Below, in pieces: positions 35,919-44,174 of a stretch of 64,000 nucleotides of DNA. This DNA is from CALDTK01 sp965215115 (GTDB lineage Bacteria; Bacteroidota; Bacteroidia; Chitinophagales; Saprospiraceae). The DNA lies in contig OZ244050.1 of the NCBI GenBank assembly GCA_965215115.1, forward strand, positions 2,604,001 through 2,668,000, written 5' to 3'. A program made the translations under genes and the position numbers. The notes beneath the pieces are model-generated. The model was not told the origin of the DNA. It saw only the letters and a list, made by a program, of their open reading frames with translations, and ran no database searches. The first letter of the stretch is position 1; each line of letters begins with the position of its first letter.

Positions 35919-36253
35919 CGGCTCCGCCAGCAACTCGGCAAGTACCGCCACGACCGCGACACGCATGGGAACGTCATCCCGGGCCTTGGGCCAGTGTACA
36001 AGACTTCCGTCAAAACCGAACTCCCCTTCCTTTCGCGCCCACGGGGGCGCAACAACGGCTTTTGTCGGAAGTCGCGACCGACCTCGCGAGCGGGACGCAC
36101 ATGAACCGCCGTCATCCAGGAGGTCGCGGCCGAAGAGGCGAAGAAGCTGCTGCAGGTCGACGCCGAGCTGGCGATGGAGGAGCACCGGGGCCTGGCGCAG
36201 CACATGGAGGTGGTGGGGGAGGTGCGGCGGGCGTGGACGTTGATTAGTTGAGG
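35919..36253 (+). pseudogene. Partial second copy of recG (internal deletion)
   Basis: Similarity to recG starts at CTCCGCCAGCAACTCGGCAAG (recG near 31588) and runs at lower identity to the CACATGAACCGCC block (recG near 31770). The sequence then jumps to recG near 32858 (ATCCAGGAGGTCGCGGCC) and continues to the stop and 2 bp beyond. The last 97 bp are identical to recG. The deletion ends share a TCCAGG word. It cannot encode a helicase. It marks the right border of the toxin-immunity insertion. Confidence 0.9.
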
Positions 36254-36416
36254 CGTCGTTTGACTCGCTCCGCGAGCGACGCATTCTAATGAAACTGGGT
36301 CGAATGACCACGGTTCGAGGGCTTTCTGGAACTGTGTACCTTTCTCGAAAGCATTCGTCGTAGCTTCGCGAGGTCGCGGTCGCTATTTGCGCTGCGCACA
36401 AAAAAATACACGCCTC

Positions 36417-36731
36417 ATGTCCGACCACAAGGAGATACTCGCCGCCATCCGCCAAGCCGTCCTCGGCGTCGACCCCACGGCAGAGGTCATGCTGTACGGG
36501 TCGCGGGCCAGAGGAAACTTCAGGGAGGAGTCGGATTGGGATGTGCTGGTGGTAGTGGAGGGGGAAGCCGGGACTGGTGTCGAGCAGCGGTTCCGCCATG
36601 CCTTGTTCTACGTCGAGTTGGCGCATGGAGTGGCGATCTCGACTATGGTTAAGTCACGAGAAGAGTATAACGGCCGATTTCGAGTAACGCCTTTGTACCA
36701 TAACATTGCCCAAGATCGCATACGCTTATGA
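36417..36731 (+). CDS. MNT-domain nucleotidyltransferase antitoxin
   Basis: 104 residues from ATG 36417. The active-site pattern GSRARGNFREESDWDVLVVV is that of minimal nucleotidyltransferases (MntA), in which the G-S and D-x-D residues bind NTP and Mg2+. The C-terminal EYNGRFRVTPLYHNIAQDRI is also family-typical. MntA antitoxins AMPylate and silence the HEPN RNase encoded next to them; here the start of that gene overlaps this stop in ATGA. Confidence 0.85.
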   Translation: MSDHKEILAAIRQAVLGVDPTAEVMLYGSRARGNFREESDWDVLVVVEGEAGTGVEQRFRHALFYVELAHGVAISTMVKSREEYNGRFRVTPLYHNIAQDRIRL

Positions 36732-37123
36732 ACCCGATAGACAGACAGGCTTACATCGACTACCGATTCGACAAAGCCGACGAGACGATGGAGGTCGCTA
36801 AAATCCTTATGGAGCACGAGAAATGGAACTCAGCCATGAACTGACTCTATTATGCGGCGTACTATGCGGTATCCGCACTGCTATTCAGGGATCATAAAAG
36901 CACCAAGACGCACTCGGGTGTCAAGCCGCAATTTTTCCAGGGCTACGTCAAGAGCGAGCTGATCGACGCTCACCTGGGCCAGGCCTACAGCGATCTTTTT
37001 GACTGGCGTCACAAGGGCGACTACAGTGATTTCTTTGACCTCACCGAAGCAGATGTTAAAGGAGTGTACCCACACGCGGTAAAACTTATCGCGGCCATCA
37101 AAGCTCAGTTTGCCGCCGAGTAG
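36728..37123 (+). pseudogene. HEPN-domain toxin with premature stop
   Basis: 131 codons with one in-frame TGA at 36842-36844, at a position where relatives have Arg before the L-Y-Y-A motif (WNSAMN*LYYAAYYAV). CGA to TGA is a single transition. Downstream the frame is intact: HKSTKTHSGVKPQFF, then FDWRHKGDYSDF, the region of the HEPN R-x4-6-H RNase motif and the DY usual in the family, and a TAG at 37121. Unless TGA is read through, the toxin is dead, leaving MntA as an orphan. Confidence 0.82.
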
Positions 37124-37587
37124 ACAGAAACACAATCATGGCGGTGGCTACCATCCTGACTCAGCGTCTGTAGATTGAGAAGGGCAGTAGTCGCAACGGA
37201 GGGTGCATAGTTACCACGAATGATATTGCCTGCTATTTAATCAATTATAGGATAATTCAGAAACATATGGAGAATATAATCGAGGATCAACTCCCGGATA
37301 AATGGATGCTCGTCACCAAAGATTCAAAGATAGCCTACGAGGATGAGTTCAGAAAGGAAGTTGGGCCACCATCAAGAAGCAGACTTTCTCGTTTTCTCTC
37401 TCATCCACACCCCTTAGCACACCTTAAGGTTTGCGCAATAGCCACCGCGGAGGCCAACGATGATGTGCTATTCTAAGTTAGAGATTCGGAAAGCCCCGAG
37501 CCGCAAGGATGGCCTACCTATGTCCGTTTTCGAGCTTCGGCGAATTCTACGACACTTACCAGAACATCGGCTCGTAAATGTCTAGCC
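37124..37587. other. AT-rich gap, possible small gene
   Basis: Mostly non-coding. An AT-rich stretch (37205-37265) leads into a 69-codon open frame listed separately. Nothing else is recognisable. The exonuclease gene begins at 37588. Confidence 0.45.
37267..37476 (+). CDS. Small hypothetical protein, possibly truncated
   Basis: 69 residues (MENIIEDQLPDKWMLVTKD...ATAEANDDVLF). There is no signal peptide. The composition is plausible for a real protein, and the frame follows an AT-rich promoter-like stretch, but it ends abruptly after the DVLF residues, and the middle (SRSRLSRFLSHPHPL) looks out of keeping with the rest. It may be the N-terminal remnant of an immunity-type protein. No family recognised. 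Confidence 0.3.
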   Translation: MENIIEDQLPDKWMLVTKDSKIAYEDEFRKEVGPPSRSRLSRFLSHPHPLAHLKVCAIATAEANDDVLF

Positions 37588-38133
37588 ATGCACCACATCA
37601 TCTTCGACCTCGAGGCCACGTGCTGGGACCAGCACGACCGCCAAGACAACGAGACCATCGAGATCGGCGCCGTCATGGTCGACGACGCGGGCCGGACGCT
37701 GTCCGAGTTCCAGACCTTCGTGAAGCCGATCCGCTACCCGCAGCTCAGCGCATTCTGTACGAAACTCACCTCCATCCAGCAGGCCGACGTCGATGACGCG
37801 CCCTACTTCTACGAAGCGCAGCGGCAGTTTAGAGCGTGGATCGGCGAGGGCGCGTACGTGTTGTGCTCCTGGGGCTTCTACGATCGCCGGCAGCTCGAGC
37901 AGGACTGCGCGCTACACAATCTCGCTGCCGACTGGGTCACGCCTCACGTCAGCCTCAAGCACCAGCACGCCGAACTCCGGAAAGTGCGGCGGGCCCTCGG
38001 GATGGATCGGGCGATGGAGTTCGAAGGACTGTCGCTCGAGGGTACGCACCACCGCGGGATCGACGACGCCCGCAACATCGCCAAGATATTCGTGAAGTAC
38101 CGGGGGCAGTGGGTTTTGCCGAAAGGCGTATGA
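37588..38133 (+). CDS. 3'-5' exonuclease, DEDDh (KapD/ERI-1-like)
   Basis: 181 residues. The first motif is IIFDLEATCW (D and E of ExoI), the second lies in LCSWGFYDRRQLEQD, and the third is THHRGIDDARNIAKI with the catalytic His and Asp. This is the pattern of the small RNase T/ERI-1-like exonucleases such as KapD. It should trim 3' ends of RNA or single-stranded DNA. A hairpin element at 38113 encodes the last residues (VLPKGV). Confidence 0.9.
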   Translation: MHHIIFDLEATCWDQHDRQDNETIEIGAVMVDDAGRTLSEFQTFVKPIRYPQLSAFCTKLTSIQQADVDDAPYFYEAQRQFRAWIGEGAYVLCSWGFYDRRQLEQDCALHNLAADWVTPHVSLKHQHAELRKVRRALGMDRAMEFEGLSLEGTHHRGIDDARNIAKIFVKYRGQWVLPKGV

Positions 38134-38148
38134 TCGATCCGCAACTCC

Positions 38149-39093
38149 CTACCCCATCAACGCCGGCCGTTGACTAATCTCGTGATAGCAGATGTGTCCC
38201 TGACTGAAATAATGAAACACCATACTCTTGCGCGTCCTCCCCTTGTCCAGGTGCGGCTCGCCGCCGTGTAAAAGGTTGGCGTGCCACAGGAAGACGTCTC
38301 CGGCTTTCGCCAAAAACACCTCCCGCGGTAGCTCCTGCTCGGCGACCCTCTCCTGGATGAAACTCTCGTACGCCTTGTAGTCCTTGTCGCCCGTGAGCCA
38401 GCGCGTGCCCTCGTTGTCGTAGTCGGCGTTGAGGTAGTACGGCAGCTTGTGGCTCCCGGGGTAGTAGTGCAGCGGACCGTTGTCGAGCGTGATGTCCTCG
38501 AGCGCCACCCAGGCCGCCACCAGGCCCCCGAGCGGGTACGTACTCATGTGAATACTGTCGGAGTGCGTCGGCTGCTGGCTGCCGCTCAGGAAGTTGATGC
38601 TCTGAAACAGCGTCGCCTCGTGTCCGAGGAGCGCCGAGACCAACTCCCGGAGCTGGCCGGTACCCGCTTCCCGGATCACTTCCGACTGCCGGAAGGCGAA
38701 CATGTACTTGTTGACCGAGTTGGCGCGAAGGTCCCCGGCGGCGATGAGGCCGTCGAGACTCGCGTTGATGGCCGCGACCCGCTCCGCGGTGAGTAAGCCC
38801 GGCAGCACCGCGTACCCCCTTTCGTGAAAATCCAGCAAGCTGGCCTGGCCCTCAGCCGATACCCCCGCGAAAGCCTCGCTCCCCCGCAGCCGCGCCGCCG
38901 ACCCGGCTGAAGCCTCCGCGTCCGTCACCGCTGGCAAATGCGCAAAATCCCGACTGCTCACCGGCGAAAAGTAGGCCTTCCCCAAGCCCAGCTTGCGGTA
39001 CAGCGGGAGGTTGTGCGCCAGGCGCCGCCGCTGAAACAAGTTGTACAGCGCATACGCAGGCTTGAGGCGACGGACGAGGCGGGCAATGGACAT
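38149..39093 (-). CDS. Phytanoyl-CoA dioxygenase (PhyH) family protein
   Basis: 314 residues. The Fe(II) facial triad is visible as H-x-D in QQPTHSDSIHMS and the distal His in LLHGGEPHLDKGRTRKSMVFHY, with the nearby Arg for 2-oxoglutarate. LDNGPLHYYPGSHKLP is another family block. It should hydroxylate an organic substrate with O2 and 2-oxoglutarate; substrate unknown. The N-terminal 90 residues are a basic, Leu-rich extension not seen in most relatives. A hairpin variant with one extra A lies at 38302 and encodes VFLAKAGD. Confidence 0.88.
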   Translation of the reverse strand: MSIARLVRRLKPAYALYNLFQRRRLAHNLPLYRKLGLGKAYFSPVSSRDFAHLPAVTDAEASAGSAARLRGSEAFAGVSAEGQASLLDFHERGYAVLPGLLTAERVAAINASLDGLIAAGDLRANSVNKYMFAFRQSEVIREAGTGQLRELVSALLGHEATLFQSINFLSGSQQPTHSDSIHMSTYPLGGLVAAWVALEDITLDNGPLHYYPGSHKLPYYLNADYDNEGTRWLTGDKDYKAYESFIQERVAEQELPREVFLAKAGDVFLWHANLLHGGEPHLDKGRTRKSMVFHYFSQGHICYHEISQRPALMG

Positions 39094-39141
39094 GATAGCG
39101 TACGGGGCTCTGGCTTACGCCCCGCAAGGTAGCGGTTGCCC

Positions 39142-42100
39142 TCAGTACACCACGTTCACGTTTCCCTTGTAGACAATCTCGCGACCGTCCAAAAAGACCA
39201 CCTTCGCGAGGTAGACGTACACGCCTGCGTCGACCAACTGCCCGCGGAAGTTGCCGTCCCAGGCCACCGTCTCGCCGTAGCTGCTCAGGGGCAGGTCCTC
39301 GGCCTCGCGGATCAGCTCGCCCCAGCGGTTGTAGATCACGAGGCTCTTGATCTGCCTGACGCCCGGACCGGTGAAGACCTGGAGCTGGTCGTTGACCGCG
39401 TCGTTGTTCGGCGAGAAGGCCGTCGGGATGAAGAAATTGCGATTGCGGTCCACGTCGATCAGGACGCTGGCCGACTGCCGACAGCCGTCTTCGTCGACGA
39501 CGGTGAGGGTGTAGGTAAGGTCCTCGAGCGGCTTGGCGAAGGGGCTCAGGCGGGAGTTGCCGACGTAGACGAGGTTGGTGTCCGGCGACCAACGCAGGCT
39601 GTCCAACACCAGCGGCGCGCCCCCGGGGAAGACACTCGGTCTAATGCGGACGCTATCGCCCAACTCGACCGTGAGTTTTGCCGGAAGGCGCACCGTAATG
39701 GCCGGCGGCGTCTCGACCAACAGCTCGCCGAAGGCCTGGCAACCCGTCGGGTCGACCACCTCGACGGGGATCGGGAGTCCCCCCGGCACCTGGAATCGCG
39801 TGCCGATGACCTGGAAGCTGCTCCCGTTGACGGACACCTGGTAGTCGGCCGGCACCTCGCCGCGCCCCCCGTAGGCGCTGTCGATCTCGACGAACGTAAA
39901 GTCGCCGAAGCACTTGATCGGGTCGTAGGCCGCCACGCGGTAGATGATCTCGTCGGGTTGCGTAAGCACGACGGTCACCTCGTCGGTACAGCCCTTATTG
40001 TCCGTCACCTGCGCCGTGTAGCGCCCGGCCCTGAGGCGGCTCGCCTCGACGGAGTTGCGCGTCGGCTCGTCGTTCCAGCGGATGGCCTTGCCGCCGCCGA
40101 GGTTGCCGCCCTGCACGATCAGCGAGATGAAGCCACTCGCCTCGCCGAAGCAAGCCGGGTCGACGGTGCGGAGCGTGTCCTCGGTCAGCGTGAGCTCGGG
40201 CGGCTCACCGATGACGAACGTGTCGCGGTAGGGGCAGTTGTCCTTGTCGCGGATCAGCAGCGTGACGGTGTCGGCCGCGAGGTTGATGGCCCGGTTGCCG
40301 CTCTGGGTCGCGGTCGAACTCCGCCACTCGAAGGTGTAGCCCGGGATGCCGCCGAAGACCTCGGTCACGTCGATGAGGCCGGAGCTTTCGCCAAAACAAC
40401 GGGCGTCCCTGACTTCACCTACCTCGATGGCGAGGGGGTCGGGCGCCGGCACGTTGACCGGGAACTCCTGCGGGGGACAGACCAGGCTCGTCTCCTGGAT
40501 GAACAGGGCGTTGCGCCCGCCGCACAGCATGCTGGCCTGGCTGCGGAGCGCGTCGTCGGTGCGCTCGCCGCTGTCCCACACGAAGTTGAAACGCGCGTCC
40601 GGGCTGCCCGGCAGCGTCGCCACGGCCACCGCACCGCCGTCGCAGACCTCGATGGCGCAACTCGCGCGCCGGATGCCGCTGAAGTCCGGGTCGATGCTCG
40701 GGGCCTCCGGGAGGCGGTAGTTTTTCCGTAAGGGAGGGCAGTTGTTGGCGTCGACGATCGTCACGCCGTAGTTGCCGGCCGTGATGGCGGGGCCCTCGAT
40801 GCGGTGGGCGCCGATGCCGCTGGTACCGTCGGTCCAGGAGTACGTGAAGGGCGCCGTGCCTCCGGCGACGGTGACCTCGATGGCGCCGCCGCCCTGCTGA
40901 AAACACTTCGGCCCGAGCACCACGGAGTCCGCGACGGCGAGGCGGTCCGGCTGGATGACCACCGCGGAGTCTACGGTCGCGCAGCCGGCCTGATCGAAGA
41001 CGGTCACCGCGTAGGTGCCGGCGGCCAGGTCTCTGATCGTGGCCGTGGTCGCGCCGTTGCTCCAGAGCAGCCGTGCGATCGGGGAGGTCGTCGGCGAGGC
41101 CGCGACCGTGAGCGTGCCGTCGGTATTCCCGAAGCACGCCAGCCTCGTGTCGCGCAGACTGTCGATACGCGGGCGCCGCGGCGAGGCCACCTCGACGGGG
41201 GCCGCGAGGGTCGCCGTGCAGCCGTTGCCGTCCGTGACGACCACCTGGTAGACGCCGGCGCGCAGGCCCGTGGCCCGCGCATCCTTGGCCATGATGTCGC
41301 CATTCTCGTTGGACCACGCGAAGCCGTAGGCGGGGGCGCCCGGCGTGCCCCCCGCCACCGTCACTTCCGCAAAGCCGTCGGCGCCCGGGACGCAACTCTC
41401 GTCGCCCTTGCCCGCGAGGGTAGCCACGAGCAGCGGCGGCTCGGTGAGCCGGAAGGTGTCACGCGCCTCGCAGCGGTCCGCGTCGGTGAGCAGCACGATG
41501 AAGGTGCCCTCGGCCAGGCCGCTCACGGTGCTGGACGTGTTGGTGTTGTCGGTCGTGCCCCGCGGGTCGCCCGACCAATTGAAATTGAGTGGCCCCCTCG
41601 GAGCCGCCCCGAAGACAGCCCTCGCCGTGACCAGGATCTCGCCGTCGGTCAGGCCGAAGCAGCTGATCGAATCGACCACCGGCACGGTGCCTACCTCGCG
41701 CTCGGCGCGGATGGTGGAAGTGGTCTCGGCGCGACAGCCGTTGTCGTCCGTGACGGTCACGAGGTACACCCCGGGATTGCCGTTGAGCCGCAGCTCCGGG
41801 CCGCGGCGATTGCTGATCGAGCCGTTCGGCAGCGTGATCGCGTAGGCGTAGTCGCCCGTGGCCGTCGTCCCGCCGGAAGGCTGCAGCTCGACGAGGCCAT
41901 CGGCCGGGCCGACGCAGGTCGCGTCGGTGACGGCGGGTCGGGGCTGGATGGCCGGCGGCGAGAAGATGGACCCCATGCCCTCGGCCACGCAGCCGCGCCG
42001 GTCGGTGATCCTGACCTTGTACTCGCCGACGCCGAGGCCGTTGATGGACTGCGTACTCGCGATCGTCACGCCGTTGCGCGACCAGGCGTAGGTGTAGTCG

Positions 42101-43836
42101 TCGGGATTGCCGGGTGTGCTGAAGTCGAGCAGCGGTACGGCGCGCAGGGCCCCACTCACGTCGTCGCGACAGCGCAGCTCACTCACGATCGCCACGTTGA
42201 CGGATAGCTTCGGCCCGTCCGCCACGCGGATCGTCCCGGTGGAGACGGCGCCGTTTTGGGCCGTCACGCGCACGACGTAGTCGCCGGGCGGCAGATTGGC
42301 CGGCGTCCTTACGCGAGCAGCGTCACTCGCCAAAGTGAGCGGCCCGCGCGCGGGGCCACTGGCTACGGGACCGTACATCACCGTGTAGGGCGCGGTGCCG
42401 CCGAAGGCCCCGATCGAGATGGCATTGGCGTCTTGCCCACCGCAACCCGGCAGGGCCTCGAGCAGTAGGCCGAAGGGCTGGTTGGTGATCAACACGCCGC
42501 CGGGCTTCACCGCGAGGTCGAGGGCCTGGGCGCCTGCCTCGAAGAGGATGCCCGCCGGTGGTGCCGTCACCACGACGCCCCCGAACTCTCCCTCGGTGCC
42601 GAGGGTCTTGAAGCAAACCTCGAAGAGGATGGCCCCGTCGGGCACGGTCTGGGACCTACCCGCGGGCACGGTGACGTCGATGTTGAGCTTGGTCGGCCCG
42701 GCGCCCACGAAGAGGGGCGCGATGGCGGGGTGGACGTTCTGCGTCCGCTCGTAGCGCAGCCGCACCTCGTCGTAGTCGAGGTCGAAGCGGTAGCGCGTGA
42801 CCCCGGCGAAGCCGCTGGCGCGCACGGGCACGCAGACCTCGACGTTGGGCGCCGACCGCACCGAGTCGATCCCGATGGACACCTTGGGCTGGGGCACGCA
42901 GGCCGTGACGTCGGCCGCGAGCGTCGTCGCGGTGCAGCCCTTCGCGTCGCGGACGATGATGTCGTAGGTCCCCGCCTCGGGCACGCTGAACCGCGCCTGC
43001 TCACCGGCGCGCACACTCGGGTTTAGCAGCTTACCGCGTACGGTGGGCCTGGCGCGATGGACGACCTCGACGCTGTAGCGCGCCCGCGAATTGTACTGCG
43101 GCAATCCACCCTCCACCCTGAAGGCCCCGCCGCAGTTGCCCACCGCGAGATCGCTGGCGGTCAACTCGTTGAGGTACACCACGGCAAAGGCCGCGCGCGT
43201 GCTCACGCTCACGCAGGAGCCACTCCGCTCGTACTTCGGGCCCGTGGCCTCGAGCCTGTCGAAGGTGATGGGCGCGAACCAGATGAGCTTCGGGGCGCCC
43301 GCGCCGAAGCGGGTCTGGACGCTGCCGTCGTTCCAGAACTTCTGGTCGCCGTCGAGGCGGTTGGCGGTCGAGATGAAGAAGGCGGCCGTGCCGGGCGCGG
43401 TGGTCGGGTTCGGGAGGATGCAGCGGTCCTGCTCGACGGCGATGCGCGTCGGGCCGGTGGCGGTGGGCCTGCAGTCGTACCAGGCGTAGCCGACGCCGGC
43501 GGGGGTGCTCTTGTCGGGGTCGCCGTCGAGGCGCTGGTCGCCGTTGTGGTCGACGAGCACGGTGTCCCCGAAGCACAGGAAGAGCGTGTCGAGGCTCAGG
43601 TCGGTCGACTGCCCGATGCCGCCGCCGATAGTCACGGTCCCGGCGTCGTTGTCGCTGCAGGGAATCATCTTGCGGGTCCGGTCCCACTTGGTGACGTGCT
43701 CGCCCTCCTCGTGGGTGACGGGTTGCGGCGTCTGGGCTACGGCCATTCCGCTTCCGCAAAACAGGAGGGCGACGGCGAGGCCACGAGCCAGTACGTCGGC
43801 CGGGGATCGGGGCGGGGTGCGTGGGGTAGCGAGCAT
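39142..43836 (-). CDS. Giant secreted adhesin with SprB repeats and T9SS type B domain
   Basis: 1564 residues. Signal peptide near residues 15-35 (LARGLAVALLFCGSGMAVAQ). About residues 310-450 form a cohesin-like domain (EVCVPVRASGFAGVTRYRFDLDYD). A long array of roughly ten SprB-type repeats follows, each about 80 residues, with words such as GTAPFTYSW, GTYAVTVFD and ADGFAEVTVAGG. The C-terminus (IPTAFSPNNDAVNDQLQVF, YNRWGELI, WDGNF, DAGVYVYL) is the gliding-motility-associated/T9SS type B sorting domain. It should be exported by T9SS and held at the surface as an adhesin. Hairpin elements are at 39675, 40383, 40720 and 43749, the last within the signal peptide. Confidence 0.92.
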   Translation of the reverse strand: MLATPRTPPRSPADVLARGLAVALLFCGSGMAVAQTPQPVTHEEGEHVTKWDRTRKMIPCSDNDAGTVTIGGGIGQSTDLSLDTLFLCFGDTVLVDHNGDQRLDGDPDKSTPAGVGYAWYDCRPTATGPTRIAVEQDRCILPNPTTAPGTAAFFISTANRLDGDQKFWNDGSVQTRFGAGAPKLIWFAPITFDRLEATGPKYERSGSCVSVSTRAAFAVVYLNELTASDLAVGNCGGAFRVEGGLPQYNSRARYSVEVVHRARPTVRGKLLNPSVRAGEQARFSVPEAGTYDIIVRDAKGCTATTLAADVTACVPQPKVSIGIDSVRSAPNVEVCVPVRASGFAGVTRYRFDLDYDEVRLRYERTQNVHPAIAPLFVGAGPTKLNIDVTVPAGRSQTVPDGAILFEVCFKTLGTEGEFGGVVVTAPPAGILFEAGAQALDLAVKPGGVLITNQPFGLLLEALPGCGGQDANAISIGAFGGTAPYTVMYGPVASGPARGPLTLASDAARVRTPANLPPGDYVVRVTAQNGAVSTGTIRVADGPKLSVNVAIVSELRCRDDVSGALRAVPLLDFSTPGNPDDYTYAWSRNGVTIASTQSINGLGVGEYKVRITDRRGCVAEGMGSIFSPPAIQPRPAVTDATCVGPADGLVELQPSGGTTATGDYAYAITLPNGSISNRRGPELRLNGNPGVYLVTVTDDNGCRAETTSTIRAEREVGTVPVVDSISCFGLTDGEILVTARAVFGAAPRGPLNFNWSGDPRGTTDNTNTSSTVSGLAEGTFIVLLTDADRCEARDTFRLTEPPLLVATLAGKGDESCVPGADGFAEVTVAGGTPGAPAYGFAWSNENGDIMAKDARATGLRAGVYQVVVTDGNGCTATLAAPVEVASPRRPRIDSLRDTRLACFGNTDGTLTVAASPTTSPIARLLWSNGATTATIRDLAAGTYAVTVFDQAGCATVDSAVVIQPDRLAVADSVVLGPKCFQQGGGAIEVTVAGGTAPFTYSWTDGTSGIGAHRIEGPAITAGNYGVTIVDANNCPPLRKNYRLPEAPSIDPDFSGIRRASCAIEVCDGGAVAVATLPGSPDARFNFVWDSGERTDDALRSQASMLCGGRNALFIQETSLVCPPQEFPVNVPAPDPLAIEVGEVRDARCFGESSGLIDVTEVFGGIPGYTFEWRSSTATQSGNRAINLAADTVTLLIRDKDNCPYRDTFVIGEPPELTLTEDTLRTVDPACFGEASGFISLIVQGGNLGGGKAIRWNDEPTRNSVEASRLRAGRYTAQVTDNKGCTDEVTVVLTQPDEIIYRVAAYDPIKCFGDFTFVEIDSAYGGRGEVPADYQVSVNGSSFQVIGTRFQVPGGLPIPVEVVDPTGCQAFGELLVETPPAITVRLPAKLTVELGDSVRIRPSVFPGGAPLVLDSLRWSPDTNLVYVGNSRLSPFAKPLEDLTYTLTVVDEDGCRQSASVLIDVDRNRNFFIPTAFSPNNDAVNDQLQVFTGPGVRQIKSLVIYNRWGELIREAEDLPLSSYGETVAWDGNFRGQLVDAGVYVYLAKVVFLDGREIVYKGNVNVVY

Positions 43837-44174
43837 ACGTGGGGCGTGGCGCAGGAGGCGTCACATGGCTCGCGGTGCAAATATGATGCCGGGGGAGGGG
43901 GGGTGTATGGGCGCCTGTGGCTAGGTAGGCGCCTGTGGCTAGATGGGCAGTCATTGCGAGACGCGAAGCTGGCGTGGCAATCTCTACATGGGCAGCTGCG
44001 CCTAGGTCGCCTTGGGGGGGCACCCGGATTGCGTAAGGGCTTCGAAGCGACCGGGATCGACCGTGCGCCCGGTACGTGTCAAGGTGATGCAGGGTGCAGC
44101 CCGGCCCGTTCCGTTAGCGAGACGCCGAGCATTTGCTCGATGCGCTCCCTCGAGGATCGGACGGTTTGCGGGGA
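43837..44174. other. Intergenic region with dispersed repeat
   Basis: No gene. 43908-43942 holds short direct repeats of GCGCCTGTGGCTAG. A GTCATTGCGAG...GTGGCAATC unit lies at 43945-43985. The rest, up to the thioredoxin-SPOR gene, shows nothing recognisable. Confidence 0.6.
43945..43985. repeat. GTCATTGCGAG...GGCAATCTC repeat, inverted copy
   Basis: Same family as 8195-8226 and 27401-27442, in the opposite orientation. The ends (GTCATTGCGAG and CGTGGCAATC) partly pair. Confidence 0.65.
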
